Below the pieces are notes generated by a model. The model searched no databases. It saw only the letters and a program-made list of their open reading frames with translations, and was not told where the DNA came from. DNA of 64,000 nucleotides from the NCBI GenBank assembly GCA_023419605.1, contig JAEZXR010000045.1:82890-146889 (forward strand). Direction: 5' to 3'. Positions within the stretch are counted from its first letter, which is position 1, and each line of letters opens with the position of its first letter. This document shows positions 52,078 to 62,060 of this stretch, piece by piece. Made by a program: the position numbers and the translations under genes. Source of the DNA: Bacillota bacterium (GTDB lineage: Bacteria; Bacillota; Clostridia; Acetivibrionales; JAEZXR01).

Positions 52078-52118
52078 AATAAAAAAGGCAGAATTCGACT
52101 TTATGAATTCTGTCTTTC
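52078..52118 (-). terminator. Terminator of dpaAB
   Basis: On the minus strand GACAGAATTC / GAATTCTGCC stem followed by TTTTTTATTTT, 13 bp after the dpaB stop. Confidence 0.82.
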
Positions 52119-52130
52119 TCTGTTTTTATA

Positions 52131-52709
52131 CTATACAAGCACGGGCTGAAGCTGTTTTCCATTTAATGCTTCCAACACAGTTGGCCGCAGTAGTTCCAAC
52201 TTAGCCACTAAAGAATTTGTTTTCTTAACAGGATCATCCTGCCCAAAGGGAACCAGGTAGATGTTCTTCATATTTAAAACCAACCCCAGATTCTTTGCAT
52301 TGGCTCCCAGTCCGTCATTGGTGGAAATGGCAATAACCACAGGACGGTTATTTCTCAGATGAGCTTTGCAAGCCATGGTTACAGACGTATCTGTTATGGC
52401 ATTTGCCAGCTTTGAGAGTGTATTTCCCGTACAGGGAGCAACTATAATCAAATCAAATAGAGCTTTGGGTCCCACGGGTTCTGCTTCTACAATGGAACTG
52501 ATAATCTTTTTCCCTGTTATGTCTATCAACTGTTTCTTCCAGTCTTCCGCCTTACCGAATCTTGTGTCCAGCTTATCTACGGATTCCGATATGATGGGAA
52601 ATACTTCGGCTCCTTCTTTAACCAACTTCTCAATTTCAGGCATGACCTTATCAAGGGTACAAAACGACCCCGTTAAGGCAAACCCAATCCTCTTACCCTC
52701 TAATTCCAT
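52131..52709 (-). CDS. dpaB: Dipicolinate synthase subunit B
   Basis: Flavoprotein-like subunit of dipicolinic acid synthase (SpoVFB), needed for DPA accumulation in spores. 192 residues with KRIGFALTGSFCTLDKVMPEI, LIIVAPCTGNTLSKLANAITD and RPVVIAISTNDGLG, the phosphopantothenoylcysteine-decarboxylase-like fold. It starts 3 bp after the dpaA stop, with the ribosome site GGGGGTATAGGAA inside the dpaA end. Confidence 0.95.
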   Translation of the reverse strand: MELEGKRIGFALTGSFCTLDKVMPEIEKLVKEGAEVFPIISESVDKLDTRFGKAEDWKKQLIDITGKKIISSIVEAEPVGPKALFDLIIVAPCTGNTLSKLANAITDTSVTMACKAHLRNNRPVVIAISTNDGLGANAKNLGLVLNMKNIYLVPFGQDDPVKKTNSLVAKLELLRPTVLEALNGKQLQPVLV

Positions 52710-52712
52710 TTC

Positions 52713-53585
52713 CTATACCCCCAGTTCATCAATAATATTATACACAGTATCTTTAATAAACTTTGCGGCACTGACCGGTGCGACTTTTCCAGGCAACGAC
52801 AAAGCCCATATGGCCTTTAAGCCCATAGTGTTCGCCTTTTCAAAATCAACGCCTCCCGGCTTGGATGCCAGATCGATAATCAGCGTTTCCTTGCTGATTT
52901 CGCTTAGCAGATCTGTATCGAGAATCACATGGGGGATGGTATTAAAAATGACATCCATTTTAGGAAGGTAATCCTTTATTTCGCTCATCAGCACAGATTT
53001 ATAGTTATAGCTGTTAACCCAGGCAATATCAGCATATTTTCTCGCCTCTATATAGACATTGGCTCCGATGCCGTCAAGCATTTTCGCCAGAATCTTCCCA
53101 ATCCTACCGAAGCCCAGAATCAATACATTGCTGTGATGTAACGTAATAGGCATTTCCTCCATGGCGATCTGGATGGCTCCCTCTGCAGTGGGGATTGCGT
53201 TAAGTACAGCCATCTCCTCTCTCTCCAAAAGATCAACAGCATAGATATTATAGACATGAGCCATATGTGCTATCTTTTCACCGATTCTTCCTGCCACAAA
53301 CAACTGATTCTTTGACATAATTTTAAAAACTTCATTTATGTACATCTTATCAGTATGAAAGGGAGCATTTATCGTTTCATTATCATTAGAACATGGTAAA
53401 GGCCCAATCACTACATCCACATCTTTGATTGCTTCCAGAAGGTTCTCGCTTTCCTTGATTCCTACCTCGAATCCGGCATTTCGGAAACCATATATGTTAA
53501 CATTGTTACCATCTGCCTGAATTAGATTTGCAAGCTTCACACTCCTTAAATCGCCGCCTATCACTGCGTATTTCATATTATGCAT
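52713..53585 (-). CDS. dpaA: Dipicolinate synthase subunit A
   Basis: NAD(P)-binding subunit that, with DpaB, converts dihydrodipicolinate to dipicolinate. 290 residues: N-terminal YAVIGGDLRSVKLANL, central nucleotide fold VLILGFGRIGKILAKMLDGIGA, then DVIFNTIPHVIL and DLASKPGGVDFEKA. Start at 53585 after GGAGGG; MKYAVIGG 3 codons later is an alternative. Expected to be made in the mother cell late in sporulation. Many Clostridia lack this pair, so its presence is informative. Confidence 0.95.
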   Translation of the reverse strand: MHNMKYAVIGGDLRSVKLANLIQADGNNVNIYGFRNAGFEVGIKESENLLEAIKDVDVVIGPLPCSNDNETINAPFHTDKMYINEVFKIMSKNQLFVAGRIGEKIAHMAHVYNIYAVDLLEREEMAVLNAIPTAEGAIQIAMEEMPITLHHSNVLILGFGRIGKILAKMLDGIGANVYIEARKYADIAWVNSYNYKSVLMSEIKDYLPKMDVIFNTIPHVILDTDLLSEISKETLIIDLASKPGGVDFEKANTMGLKAIWALSLPGKVAPVSAAKFIKDTVYNIIDELGV

Positions 53586-53705
53586 TCCATTATCCCTCCA
53601 GGTTCATTACACAGACTACTATATCTTATGTATCCATGGAGGGCTAAGTGCTTGTACCGGAAAAAAAGCAGAAAGCGGAAATGCATGTATCTATTCTGAC
53701 ACGAA

Positions 53706-53758
53706 ACAAGGCGGTTTGCTCTCCTTACGGGTACACAAACCGCCTTGCTGTTATTTTA
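53706..53758. terminator. Terminator of the opp operon
   Basis: CAAGGCGGTTTG / CAAACCGCCTTG stem; T-containing tracts on both sides. Confidence 0.75.
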
Positions 53759-53791
53759 AATTGTTGTATCACCTTGCAAAAATGAAGCAGG

Positions 53792-54157
53792 CTAAACTTG
53801 CGACGTCGTTATTTTAAATAATACTATATCAAAAAGAACTCCATAAAGAAGAATCGTTATACTAAAAATAAATAATACAGCAGTGAAATTAAATTCATAG
53901 AATTTTGATTTCCATTGTCTTTCATACTTCATTTTATCATTCGTCTTATTCTTGATAATGAACAAGGCAGATAATAACAGTCCCAGGCTTCCAGTTATGA
54001 ATAAGCCCGACCGTATCCACTCTAATGCTTTGCTAAGGTTTATGCCATGTATGACGATCTCCAAAACTGATGTAATCACCACTAAGGCCATAGCTACTAT
54101 AGTTGCCGCAGTCATAACTTTCAATGCATCTTTTACACAGCCGATCATTCTTTCCAT
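53792..54157 (-). CDS. Small membrane protein of unknown function
   Basis: 121 residues with three membrane segments (about 15-38, 49-67, 90-115) and a charged loop KNKTNDKMKYERQWKSK. It follows oppF by 21 bp on the same strand and is the last gene of the opp operon. No family recognised. Start 54157 placed by GGGGAGGA; the frame extends to 54175. Confidence 0.65.
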   Translation of the reverse strand: MERMIGCVKDALKVMTAATIVAMALVVITSVLEIVIHGINLSKALEWIRSGLFITGSLGLLLSALFIIKNKTNDKMKYERQWKSKFYEFNFTAVLFIFSITILLYGVLFDIVLFKITTSQV

Positions 54158-54178
54158 AATTCCTCCCCGATACAAATT

Positions 54179-55150
54179 TTAGTACAGATGACATGCAACA
54201 AAATGTCCCGACGATACTTCTTTTAGCTCGGGAGCTTCCTTACCGCATACATCCTTCACATATTTACACCGGTCCTTAAATTTGCATCCCGGTTTGGGAT
54301 TTATAGGACTCGGCACTTCCCCCTCCAATACTATTTTTTCCCGGTTCTTCTCAACTCTTGGATCCGGTATGGGTATGGCAGAAAGCAACGCGGTGGTATA
54401 CGGATGAAGTGGATTTTTATATAATTCCTTTGAGGTTGTTATTTCAACCATAGCCCCAAGATACATAACACCGACTCTATGGGATATATGTTTTATCATT
54501 GCAAGATCATGGGCTATGAATAGATAGGTAAGCCCCATCTCTCTTTGGAATTTCATTAATAAATTTACTATTTGTGCTTGAATGGAAACGTCCAATGCAG
54601 ATATAGGTTCGTCACACAAAATAAATCTTGGCTTTACCGCCAGGGCTCTAGCTATACCTACTCTCTGTCTTTGACCTCCTGAGAATTCATGTGCAAATCT
54701 GTTGGCGTGTTCTTTATTAAGACCCACGAGGTTCAGTAATTCAAAGATCATCTCTTTTCTCTCTTTTGAATTCGATGCCAGATTATGAATATCAATTCCT
54801 TCAGAGATTATGTCTCCTACTGTCATTCTGGGATTCAGAGAGGCATAAGGATCCTGAAATATGACCTGGACTTCCTTGGAAAAGTCCAGCTTATCCATAC
54901 TTTTTAAATGGTGTACCTCCTTGCCCTTATAGAATATTTCTCCCCCGGTCTTAGCATACATTCCTATGCTGGTTCTTCCACAAGTAGTCTTACCGCAGCC
55001 GGATTCCCCCACCAGGCCTAAAGTCTCACCCTCTTTTATAGCAAAGGAAACATCATCTACCGCCTTAAGAATCTTACCTTTTCCAACCCTAAAGTATTTC
55101 TTTAGATTCCGAACCTCTAAAACCGTTGCCTTATCCGCTAATTCATGCAT
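54179..55150 (-). CDS. oppF: Oligopeptide ABC transporter ATPase (OppF type)
   Basis: 323 residues: Walker A GESGCGKTTCGR, Q-loop, signature EFSGGQRQRVGIARAL, Walker B FILCDEPISALD, and the C-terminal oligopeptide/dipeptide domain with NPKPGCKFKDRCKY, whose four-Cys pattern binds an Fe-S cluster in related proteins. Overlaps the oppD end by 8 bp. Second ATPase of the importer. Confidence 0.95.
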   Translation of the reverse strand: MHELADKATVLEVRNLKKYFRVGKGKILKAVDDVSFAIKEGETLGLVGESGCGKTTCGRTSIGMYAKTGGEIFYKGKEVHHLKSMDKLDFSKEVQVIFQDPYASLNPRMTVGDIISEGIDIHNLASNSKERKEMIFELLNLVGLNKEHANRFAHEFSGGQRQRVGIARALAVKPRFILCDEPISALDVSIQAQIVNLLMKFQREMGLTYLFIAHDLAMIKHISHRVGVMYLGAMVEITTSKELYKNPLHPYTTALLSAIPIPDPRVEKNREKIVLEGEVPSPINPKPGCKFKDRCKYVKDVCGKEAPELKEVSSGHFVACHLY

Positions 55151-56165
55151 GTATTACCACCTCCGAAGTTTCTCCAACAAGCCTTTTTACATCCGGATGA
55201 TACAACCAGCAGGAGGCTGTATGTGTTTCGCCAAAGTCATAATTCTCCGGTTCATACTCAAGACAGACCTTCATACATCTTTTACATCGTTGGGAAAAAC
55301 CGCAGCCCTTAGGAGGTGAAATCAAATCCGGTGGTGTGCCCTGAATGGATTCAAGCTCCTGTTCCTCCTCAGCATCAAGCCTTGGCACAGCATTAAGAAG
55401 AGCCTTCGTGTAGGGGTGCTTGGCATCATAAAAGATCTCCTCTGCGGTACCTCTTTCCACCAGCTTTCCTGCATACATAACCAGAATTCTGTCAGCTACG
55501 TCTGCAACAACGCCTAAGTCATGGGTTATTAAAATAGTGGATGAACCTAACTTCTTTTGAAGATCTTTTATCAACGCTATGATTTGTGCTTGAATTGTAA
55601 CATCGAGGGCAGTAGTAGGTTCATCGGCGATAAGGAGGTTAGGATTACATGCCAGGGCAATGGCAATCATTGCCCTTTGCCTCATTCCGCCCGAAAACTC
55701 ATGAGGGTACTGGTTAAACCTTGTCTCCGCATTAGGCAACCCAACAAGCTGTAAAAGTTCAATGGCCTTATGCTTTGCCTGGAATTTTCTCAAATGTCCA
55801 TGTTCAACCAGATTTTCTACTATTTGCCTTCCAACTTTCATGGTGGGATTTAGCGATGACAATGCATCCTGAAATATAATAGCACACTCTCCCCCTCTGT
55901 ATTGTTGAAGTTCTTTTTTATTAAACTCTATAATATTTCTACTCTTATATATTATTTTGCTTTTCTCTTTTATCTCTCCCGGCGGAGCCTGTATTAACCC
56001 CATTATGGCTTTCGAGGTAACACTTTTTCCGCAGCCCGATTCTCCTACGATTGCGACTGCCTCTCCTTTATAAATGTCAAAAGAAATTCCTCTTACCGCT
56101 TGCACTTCTCCTGCATACGTATGATAAGAGACAGATAAATCCTTAACCTCTAAAATCTTTTCCAT
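55143..56165 (-). CDS. oppD: Oligopeptide ABC transporter ATPase (OppD type)
   Basis: 340 residues: Walker A GESGCGKSVTSK, signature EFSGGMRQRAMIAIAL, Walker B LLIADEPTTALD, and the C-terminal domain CGFSQRCKRCMKVC. Pairs with OppF to drive peptide uptake. GGGGGAGAG precedes the ATG. Confidence 0.95.
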   Translation of the reverse strand: MEKILEVKDLSVSYHTYAGEVQAVRGISFDIYKGEAVAIVGESGCGKSVTSKAIMGLIQAPPGEIKEKSKIIYKSRNIIEFNKKELQQYRGGECAIIFQDALSSLNPTMKVGRQIVENLVEHGHLRKFQAKHKAIELLQLVGLPNAETRFNQYPHEFSGGMRQRAMIAIALACNPNLLIADEPTTALDVTIQAQIIALIKDLQKKLGSSTILITHDLGVVADVADRILVMYAGKLVERGTAEEIFYDAKHPYTKALLNAVPRLDAEEEQELESIQGTPPDLISPPKGCGFSQRCKRCMKVCLEYEPENYDFGETHTASCWLYHPDVKRLVGETSEVVIHA

Positions 56166-56195
56166 GTGCTCTCCCCCATATTCCTTATGTTGATG

Positions 56196-57113
56196 CTATT
56201 GACGAAGCCTTGGATCAAGGGCATCTCTTAGCCCGTCGCCCAATAAATTGAAGGCTAGGACTATTAAACACAGAGTTCCCGCAGGAAATAACAACTGATA
56301 CGGATAGAAGGACATTTGCTGCTGTCCCAGGGATATCAAAGTTCCCAGGCTAAAATATGGAGGCTGCAGCCCTATGCCCAGAAAGGAAAGGGCGGTTTCA
56401 CTGAAAATTACTGCCGGTATATTGGAAGAAATGTTTAAGATCAATAGCCCAATGGTATTGGGCAGCAGATGCTTAGTGATTACTCTTGCGTTGGAAGCGC
56501 CGAGAGTCTGTGCTGCAAGCACATATTCACTTTCTCTAAGCTGCAGGATCTGACCTCTTATCATTCTGGCCGTCCCGGTCCAGCTCGTTAGGCAAAGTGC
56601 AAATAAAAGCGGTACGATTCCATTTCCCAATACTACCATAATGAGAATGGTTACAATAAGTGAGGGTATACTGTTTAAAACCTCAATTACCCGCATCATG
56701 ATTTCATCGACCACACCGCCGAAATAAGCCATTATACTACCGTATATACATCCAATGACCACTTCTACCAGGGTGGCTAACAATGCCACCGTAATTGAAA
56801 TTCTTGCCCCAACCCAGACCCTGGAGAATACATCTCTCCCTAGGCCATCTGTTCCAAACCAATATTTTCCGTCCGGTGATAAATTTTTATCCAGGGCATT
56901 AATCGTTATATAATCAAGTCCTTTAATCCTGGGCCCTATGATCACCAGGCAGGTTATCATTATTAGAACGGCCAGAGCAGACATCGCAATCGGATTTTTT
57001 TTAAGCCTTCTCCATGCATCCTGCCAGTAGCTTATGTTTTCTCTGACGATGGCATCCGCATTCAACTCATTTAAATCAACGTTTTTCACTAATTCACTAT
57101 TTATTTCTACCAT
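56196..57113 (-). CDS. oppC: Oligopeptide ABC transporter permease (OppC type)
   Basis: 305 residues with six membrane helices, an extracytoplasmic loop (LDKNLSPDGKYWFGTDGLGRDVFSR, typical OppC) and the EAA cytoplasmic loop VLAAQTLGASNARVI. Lies 12 bp downstream of oppB; ribosome site GGGAGGA. Confidence 0.95.
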   Translation of the reverse strand: MVEINSELVKNVDLNELNADAIVRENISYWQDAWRRLKKNPIAMSALAVLIMITCLVIIGPRIKGLDYITINALDKNLSPDGKYWFGTDGLGRDVFSRVWVGARISITVALLATLVEVVIGCIYGSIMAYFGGVVDEIMMRVIEVLNSIPSLIVTILIMVVLGNGIVPLLFALCLTSWTGTARMIRGQILQLRESEYVLAAQTLGASNARVITKHLLPNTIGLLILNISSNIPAVIFSETALSFLGIGLQPPYFSLGTLISLGQQQMSFYPYQLLFPAGTLCLIVLAFNLLGDGLRDALDPRLRQ

Positions 57114-57125
57114 ATTATCCTCCCA

Positions 57126-58085
57126 TTATCTCTTATTCCCAAATATTCTGATTCGTGGGTCTACTATGGTATACAATATATCTGTCATAAATATTACTAC
57201 CAAATAAATGGCCGTTAATATGATTGTTTGTCCCATAATTATAGGAACATCCCGTCCTCCCACTGCACCTATAAAATACAACCCTATACCGGGTATGGAA
57301 TATACTCGCTCGATAAAAAAAGATCCGGTTATAACAAAAGCTACCGTCATAGGGAGTACCGTTACGATGGGAATACAAGAATTTCTGAGTACGTGTCTTA
57401 CAATTACCTTCCAGTTTGATAAGCCCTTCGATCTTGCAGTGAGCACATAATCCTGATTGATGACATCCACCATGGAGGTCTTCATGAGCCTGGAGTAACT
57501 CGCAACATAACTAAGGCAGCCGGATAAAGTCGGGAGTACCGTATACTTCCACCCTCCAAACCATAGGTCTTCTCCCTTTGGCCATCCTATTACAGGAAAC
57601 CATGCAAGTGTACCGGCAAAATATTTTTGTAAAAGCAATGCACAAACCAAGGTAGGAGTGGATACAAATATCATTGCAACCGTTACTATTGTATAATCTA
57701 CCCAAGTTCCCCGCTTCATTGCCGCAATTATACCTAAAAACAGCCCCAGGGTCACTCCCACTAAAACCTGCTGAATACCGAGTCTTGCCGATATAGGCAT
57801 CTTCTGCTTCATAATGCTCTGCATAGTTTGCCCCGGATATACGATTGATTGTCCAAAATCACCCCTCAAAATAATACCTGTCATGGTCTTTATATACCTT
57901 TGGTAAACCGGCTTATCATAACCGTACTTTTTATAAATTTCTGCTTTTATGTTCGGCGGCAATTTCTCCACCTTCTCTGTTAATGCATCACCCGGAATCG
58001 CTGACAATAAGAAAAAAGTAGCTGTGGCTATAATGAATAATGTCAGAAGCATCTCCAAAAATCTTCGTATAAAATATGTAAGCAT
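57126..58085 (-). CDS. oppB: Oligopeptide ABC transporter permease (OppB type)
   Basis: 319 residues with six membrane helices, the N-terminal FIRRFLEMLLTLFIIATATFFLL and an EAA loop YVLTARSKGLSNWKVIVRH. First gene after oppA; the 208-bp gap contains family 3 repeat copy B and a GTGTGCACAC-bearing hairpin, which may lower downstream expression relative to the binding protein. Ribosome site GGGAGGA. Confidence 0.95.
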   Translation of the reverse strand: MLTYFIRRFLEMLLTLFIIATATFFLLSAIPGDALTEKVEKLPPNIKAEIYKKYGYDKPVYQRYIKTMTGIILRGDFGQSIVYPGQTMQSIMKQKMPISARLGIQQVLVGVTLGLFLGIIAAMKRGTWVDYTIVTVAMIFVSTPTLVCALLLQKYFAGTLAWFPVIGWPKGEDLWFGGWKYTVLPTLSGCLSYVASYSRLMKTSMVDVINQDYVLTARSKGLSNWKVIVRHVLRNSCIPIVTVLPMTVAFVITGSFFIERVYSIPGIGLYFIGAVGGRDVPIIMGQTIILTAIYLVVIFMTDILYTIVDPRIRIFGNKR

Positions 58086-58122
58086 TTTCTTCCTCCCGAT
58101 TCATCATAAAGGATCCAGTGAT

Positions 58123-58226
58123 ATGGATAACGAGCTCTAAACTTTATAATTTCCAGCGATAAAAATGTCCGGTTTTTGGGGCAGTTTTACCGCTGGATAA
58201 ATTCAGGTCTAGCGTTCGGTATCTAT
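58123..58226. repeat. Family 3 dispersed element, copy B
   Basis: 104 bp bounded by ATGGATAACGAGCTCTAAA and the near-complement TCTAGCGTTCGGTATCTAT. Aligns end to end with the reverse complement of copy A at 12417-12519, sharing TCCGG, GTTTT and TAAATTCA blocks. Lies in the oppA-oppB gap. Confidence 0.7.
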
Positions 58227-58293
58227 AAGGCGTTTCATAAATTTGTGTGCACACCAAATTTTATGATGTGCACACAATCTAATCCTATAAATA

Positions 58294-60027
58294 TTACGGT
58301 TTTCCGGAAATGTAAGCCCATCTCCATTCATAGGTTGGGCCAAACATTGGGAAGCCAAAGTCTTTTACATAGTTTTGAACGAATCTTCTTGTATCGCTGT
58401 AGTATACGGGAGCTATTGCTGCATCTTGCTGAACCAGCATGTTTTCAAGCTTCTTATATGTATCAAGCCGCTTTGCTGTGTCGTTTATATTGGATAAACT
58501 CTTTAAAAGCCCATCGTATTCCGGACTATTATAGCCGGCATAGTTATTTTCATTGGTTGATTCCCACATGTCGAGGAAGGTCATCGGATCATTGTAGTCA
58601 CCGTTCCAAGCGAGGAAGCATAGGTCAAATTTGAACGCTTTTCTATCCTGGTTATATATTTTTGTATCTCCATATACCTTCATCTCAATCGTGATACCAA
58701 GATTTTTCTCTAGCTGCTGTTTCCACCATTCCTGCCTCTGCTTACTGAGCGCATCTGTACCTGTTGTTATGAAGATGAGTTTAATGTCCTTCAGATTGGC
58801 AGTATCTTTTCCTAGTTCCTTTAATCCTTCATGGAGTAGTTTTTGTATTTCAACCGTATTATTTTTATACTTCGCAGCATCAGCCTTTAACGGCTCTTCG
58901 ACAACTTTTCTGTACTCATCCTTTCCAATGCTTAAAGATTTGGAAACATAGCCATACGCGGGCGAATATCGTCCGTAAATTACGCTTACTAATTCTTCTC
59001 TATCGAAAGCCACGGAAATAGCTTTTCTTATCTTCGCATTACCCATTAACCCGCTGAGTCCGCCAGTTTTTTGGTTAAAGGCCAAATATGCAGTTGAAGG
59101 GGTATCCCCTGCAAAGCCCTGCCATTTTCCTTCTTTAGCCGCCTGTGTCCATTTTGCAATATATTCCTGTGTCGAACCTGTAACATCCAGTTGTTGTGTT
59201 TCAAACAATTGTGCCTGCGTTGCAAACTCGGGGATATCATTCATATTTACCGTTTCAATGGATACATTCTTTGCATCCCAATAATCCGGATTTTTAACTA
59301 AGGTTATACTGTTGTCTCTCACCCACTCTTTAATCTTATAAGGGCCGCAATATACCTGCTTTGTTATATCCGTAGCCCAGTTTTCTCCGCCCGCCTTTAT
59401 CACATCAAGCCGGATAGGATTAAATACCGGATAAGCGATTTTTGCCAAAAAGGCCGAAACCGGTTTTTCCAATGTGAATTGAAGTGTTTTATCATCTATC
59501 GCCTTAACTCCTACGTCCTCTGCCTTGGCATTGCCCAGGTTATAGGCAGGTGCATTTTTGATGTCATATGCAAAAAAGGCGTACGGGAAAGCATTACTCT
59601 TTTCAAGCAATCGTATTACCGAGTCCACAAAATGCTGTGCGGTAACCGGCTTTCCATCCGACCACTTATACTCTCGCAAATGGAAAGTCCATGTCAAACC
59701 ATCGGAAGAAGTTTCCCATTTCTCCGCACCGGCAGCCACAAGTTCATCTGCTCCACCTGTATTTTTTACTCTGACCAAGCCTTCCTGAACAGCACCAATG
59801 ATCGTAGCTGTACTTGAATCATATACGGAATTGGTATCTAAACTTTGTGGTTCCAAGAAAACCAAAGTCAAGCTTTGGTTCTTATCTTTTTTTACCTCCG
59901 TTGTTTCTGTACCAGGCTTTGAATTACTGTCATCAACAGTTTTTTTGTCCTTATTTCCTGCACAGGCAGAGAATAGAACTGTACTTGCTATAAGTACACT
60001 CAGAATCCCTAAAATCTTTCTTTTCAT
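58294..60027 (-). CDS. oppA: Oligopeptide-binding lipoprotein (OppA/DppA type)
   Basis: 577 residues. Signal peptide with lipobox LFSAC, then the SBP family 5 fold: SLDTNSVYDSSTA, GLTWTFHLREYKWSDGKPVTAQHFVDS and a late FKFDLCFLAWNGDYNDPMTFLDMW. Delivers peptides to OppBC. Start 60027 after GGGGGC; the frame extends to 60048. First gene of oppABCDF. The upstream gap 60028-60518 is AT-rich promoter-like sequence with no gene. Confidence 0.95.
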   Translation of the reverse strand: MKRKILGILSVLIASTVLFSACAGNKDKKTVDDSNSKPGTETTEVKKDKNQSLTLVFLEPQSLDTNSVYDSSTATIIGAVQEGLVRVKNTGGADELVAAGAEKWETSSDGLTWTFHLREYKWSDGKPVTAQHFVDSVIRLLEKSNAFPYAFFAYDIKNAPAYNLGNAKAEDVGVKAIDDKTLQFTLEKPVSAFLAKIAYPVFNPIRLDVIKAGGENWATDITKQVYCGPYKIKEWVRDNSITLVKNPDYWDAKNVSIETVNMNDIPEFATQAQLFETQQLDVTGSTQEYIAKWTQAAKEGKWQGFAGDTPSTAYLAFNQKTGGLSGLMGNAKIRKAISVAFDREELVSVIYGRYSPAYGYVSKSLSIGKDEYRKVVEEPLKADAAKYKNNTVEIQKLLHEGLKELGKDTANLKDIKLIFITTGTDALSKQRQEWWKQQLEKNLGITIEMKVYGDTKIYNQDRKAFKFDLCFLAWNGDYNDPMTFLDMWESTNENNYAGYNSPEYDGLLKSLSNINDTAKRLDTYKKLENMLVQQDAAIAPVYYSDTRRFVQNYVKDFGFPMFGPTYEWRWAYISGKP

Positions 60028-60448
60028 TAAATAAAGCCCCCTTTTCATTTTAAATAATTTTAGATTTTAACTGTAATAAGTGTTATTTGTACAAGAACTT
60101 CTCTGATTTATGTATTTTTAATATTATATACCATACATTCCGTATTTTTCCATATATTTTTTTAAATTTTTTATATTTCTGAGATGCAATCTGTGAATAC
60201 GTTAGAATTGAGAGAATTGCATAAATTAAACACCCTAGGAATTAGTACTTTTGATAGGTAAAAATCGTGCTGTATTATCAAGAAACTTATCTTTATTTCC
60301 AGTTTTATTGTATTCTATAAACCAGCTCACTTCTGTCTTTCAACCCTAAGAGGAGATGAAGCATTCCGCGCTTACTTCTCCCTCTCGCTATTATGGGCAT
60401 TCTACTCACCCACGCTCATAATTTGGGGTTCATTATACTTAAAAACAA

Positions 60449-60482
60449 AAAAGAAACAAGAGCCCCCCCTTGTTTCCTTTAA
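60449..60482 (-). terminator. Terminator of the MutS-like pair
   Basis: On the minus strand GAAACAAG / CTTGTTTC stem with a GC-rich loop followed by TTTTTTGTTTTT. Confidence 0.8.
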
Positions 60483-60518
60483 AATAAAACATCGAGATTT
60501 TATTCCTATACATTCATT

Positions 60519-62060
60519 CTATATACAATAGGACTGGTAACTGCTAATTTGTATACCAATAGCACTTTTGAATAAATCCTCACCATAGCTTGTTTGTAAT
60601 GGCTCCCCTATTTTTATGCTGTATGACCGACTGCCGTCATTATTTCTTTCAGCCCGTAGAAAAACAGCTTTTTCTAATTTTTTATTATATATATTCTCTG
60701 CAAATTCAAACAAATGAGTAACAAATAGGACCTTTATATTGGACTCATACAATGCGGTTATGATATCCTCTGCAATTCTTGATCCATCTCTTTCAGTCGT
60801 TGTTGCAAAGGACTCATTCATTAAAAGCAGGGAATTATGAGTAATATTACTTATGATGTTGTTCATTCGTAAAAGTTCTTCTTCCAGCTTGCCGCTACTC
60901 ATATTAGTATCTTCTTCTCTTGTAAAATGCGTAAAGATGCTGTCTCGTACATTAGCACGATAAACGGAAGCTGACACAAATAAGCCACATTGCATTAAAA
61001 TTTGTGCTATGCCAATACTTCTTAAAAAGGTTGATTTCCCTCCCTGATTAGCACCGGTAATAATAAACAGGCTTTTGCCTTCAGCATCCAGATCATTGCT
61101 TACAAGCCTTTTCTTTTCAACTATACATAGGCTTGAATCATACAGCCCTTTAAAAGTCAGGGTTTCCTTATTGATATCTTCCGGAATAGGAAAAGATAAG
61201 GCAGCATCTATTTGTGAAAACTCATTATATAAATTTATACAGCCCACATAAAAACCTATTTCATATCGCAGCGATTCAAAAAAAAGGATAATGCTGTTTG
61301 TAAACTGGTTTATCACTCTTAATATATGTATTAAGCCTGCATCCTCAATTTCTCTTGCACTATTGGCAATACTTGTATTATCAAGGGGAATCATATTAGT
61401 TTTGCCGGTTTTAAGAAATATTCTCTTAGGATTCGTTTTGGAATCAGCCTTCGATATTGTTCTAAGAACATGGTTAGCTCTTTTCATTCCATTTCCGATC
61501 TTCGATCCAATCACCACTTTCCCTCCTTCGGATATGGATTTCAGGTCTGCAATATGTTCCTTAACTTTTATAAAAAACTCGTCTGTGAGAGAAACCGCCT
61601 GCCGGCTATAAAATGAAGTCAAACCTTTTGACTGGAAGTTTTTTGAGTTCAAATCACATAAGACTTTAAGCTCTTCAAGTTTTACAACAAGCAGTTCTAC
61701 TAATCCTACAGAATTTACCACTCTGACCGATACAGGAATGATTCTTGCATAATTGGGCTGAGTATATTCTTTATAGTAAGCGGCTTCTTTCAAAGCCGCT
61801 GATACGATGCTATAAAATTTATGTATGATGAGGCTGTTATTTATACAATCCTTTAGTATATCCTGCCTGTAGAGTATGGTGTTTATATCCGTTAAGCTAT
61901 TTAAAACAACGCTCCTGGCAGTATCGTATAAAAATGCATCATTTTGGGCCATGGTTTTAAAAATAATATGTAAATTCAAATCCTGAATCAATTCATCTTC
62001 ATTTGATATTTCCCTTTTGAAAGCGTCATCATATTGCTCGTAAAGCAGAAATGGTTTCAT
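60519..62060 (-). CDS. MutS-like ATPase, second of a pair
   Basis: 513 residues. N-terminal helical region (about 1-300) resembling MutS core/lever domains, then the MutS-type ABC ATPase: Walker A GANQGGKST (336-344), signature EEDTNMSSGKLEEEL, Walker B region LLLMNESFATTTERDG and VTHLFEF. The mismatch-recognition domain I (Phe-x-Glu) is absent, and the Walker B Asp-Glu is Asn-Glu (415-416). It overlaps the partner gene by 4 bp. Related pairs are seen in other Clostridia under the MutS name, without known function. Confidence 0.8.
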   Translation of the reverse strand: MKPFLLYEQYDDAFKREISNEDELIQDLNLHIIFKTMAQNDAFLYDTARSVVLNSLTDINTILYRQDILKDCINNSLIIHKFYSIVSAALKEAAYYKEYTQPNYARIIPVSVRVVNSVGLVELLVVKLEELKVLCDLNSKNFQSKGLTSFYSRQAVSLTDEFFIKVKEHIADLKSISEGGKVVIGSKIGNGMKRANHVLRTISKADSKTNPKRIFLKTGKTNMIPLDNTSIANSAREIEDAGLIHILRVINQFTNSIILFFESLRYEIGFYVGCINLYNEFSQIDAALSFPIPEDINKETLTFKGLYDSSLCIVEKKRLVSNDLDAEGKSLFIITGANQGGKSTFLRSIGIAQILMQCGLFVSASVYRANVRDSIFTHFTREEDTNMSSGKLEEELLRMNNIISNITHNSLLLMNESFATTTERDGSRIAEDIITALYESNIKVLFVTHLFEFAENIYNKKLEKAVFLRAERNNDGSRSYSIKIGEPLQTSYGEDLFKSAIGIQISSYQSYCI

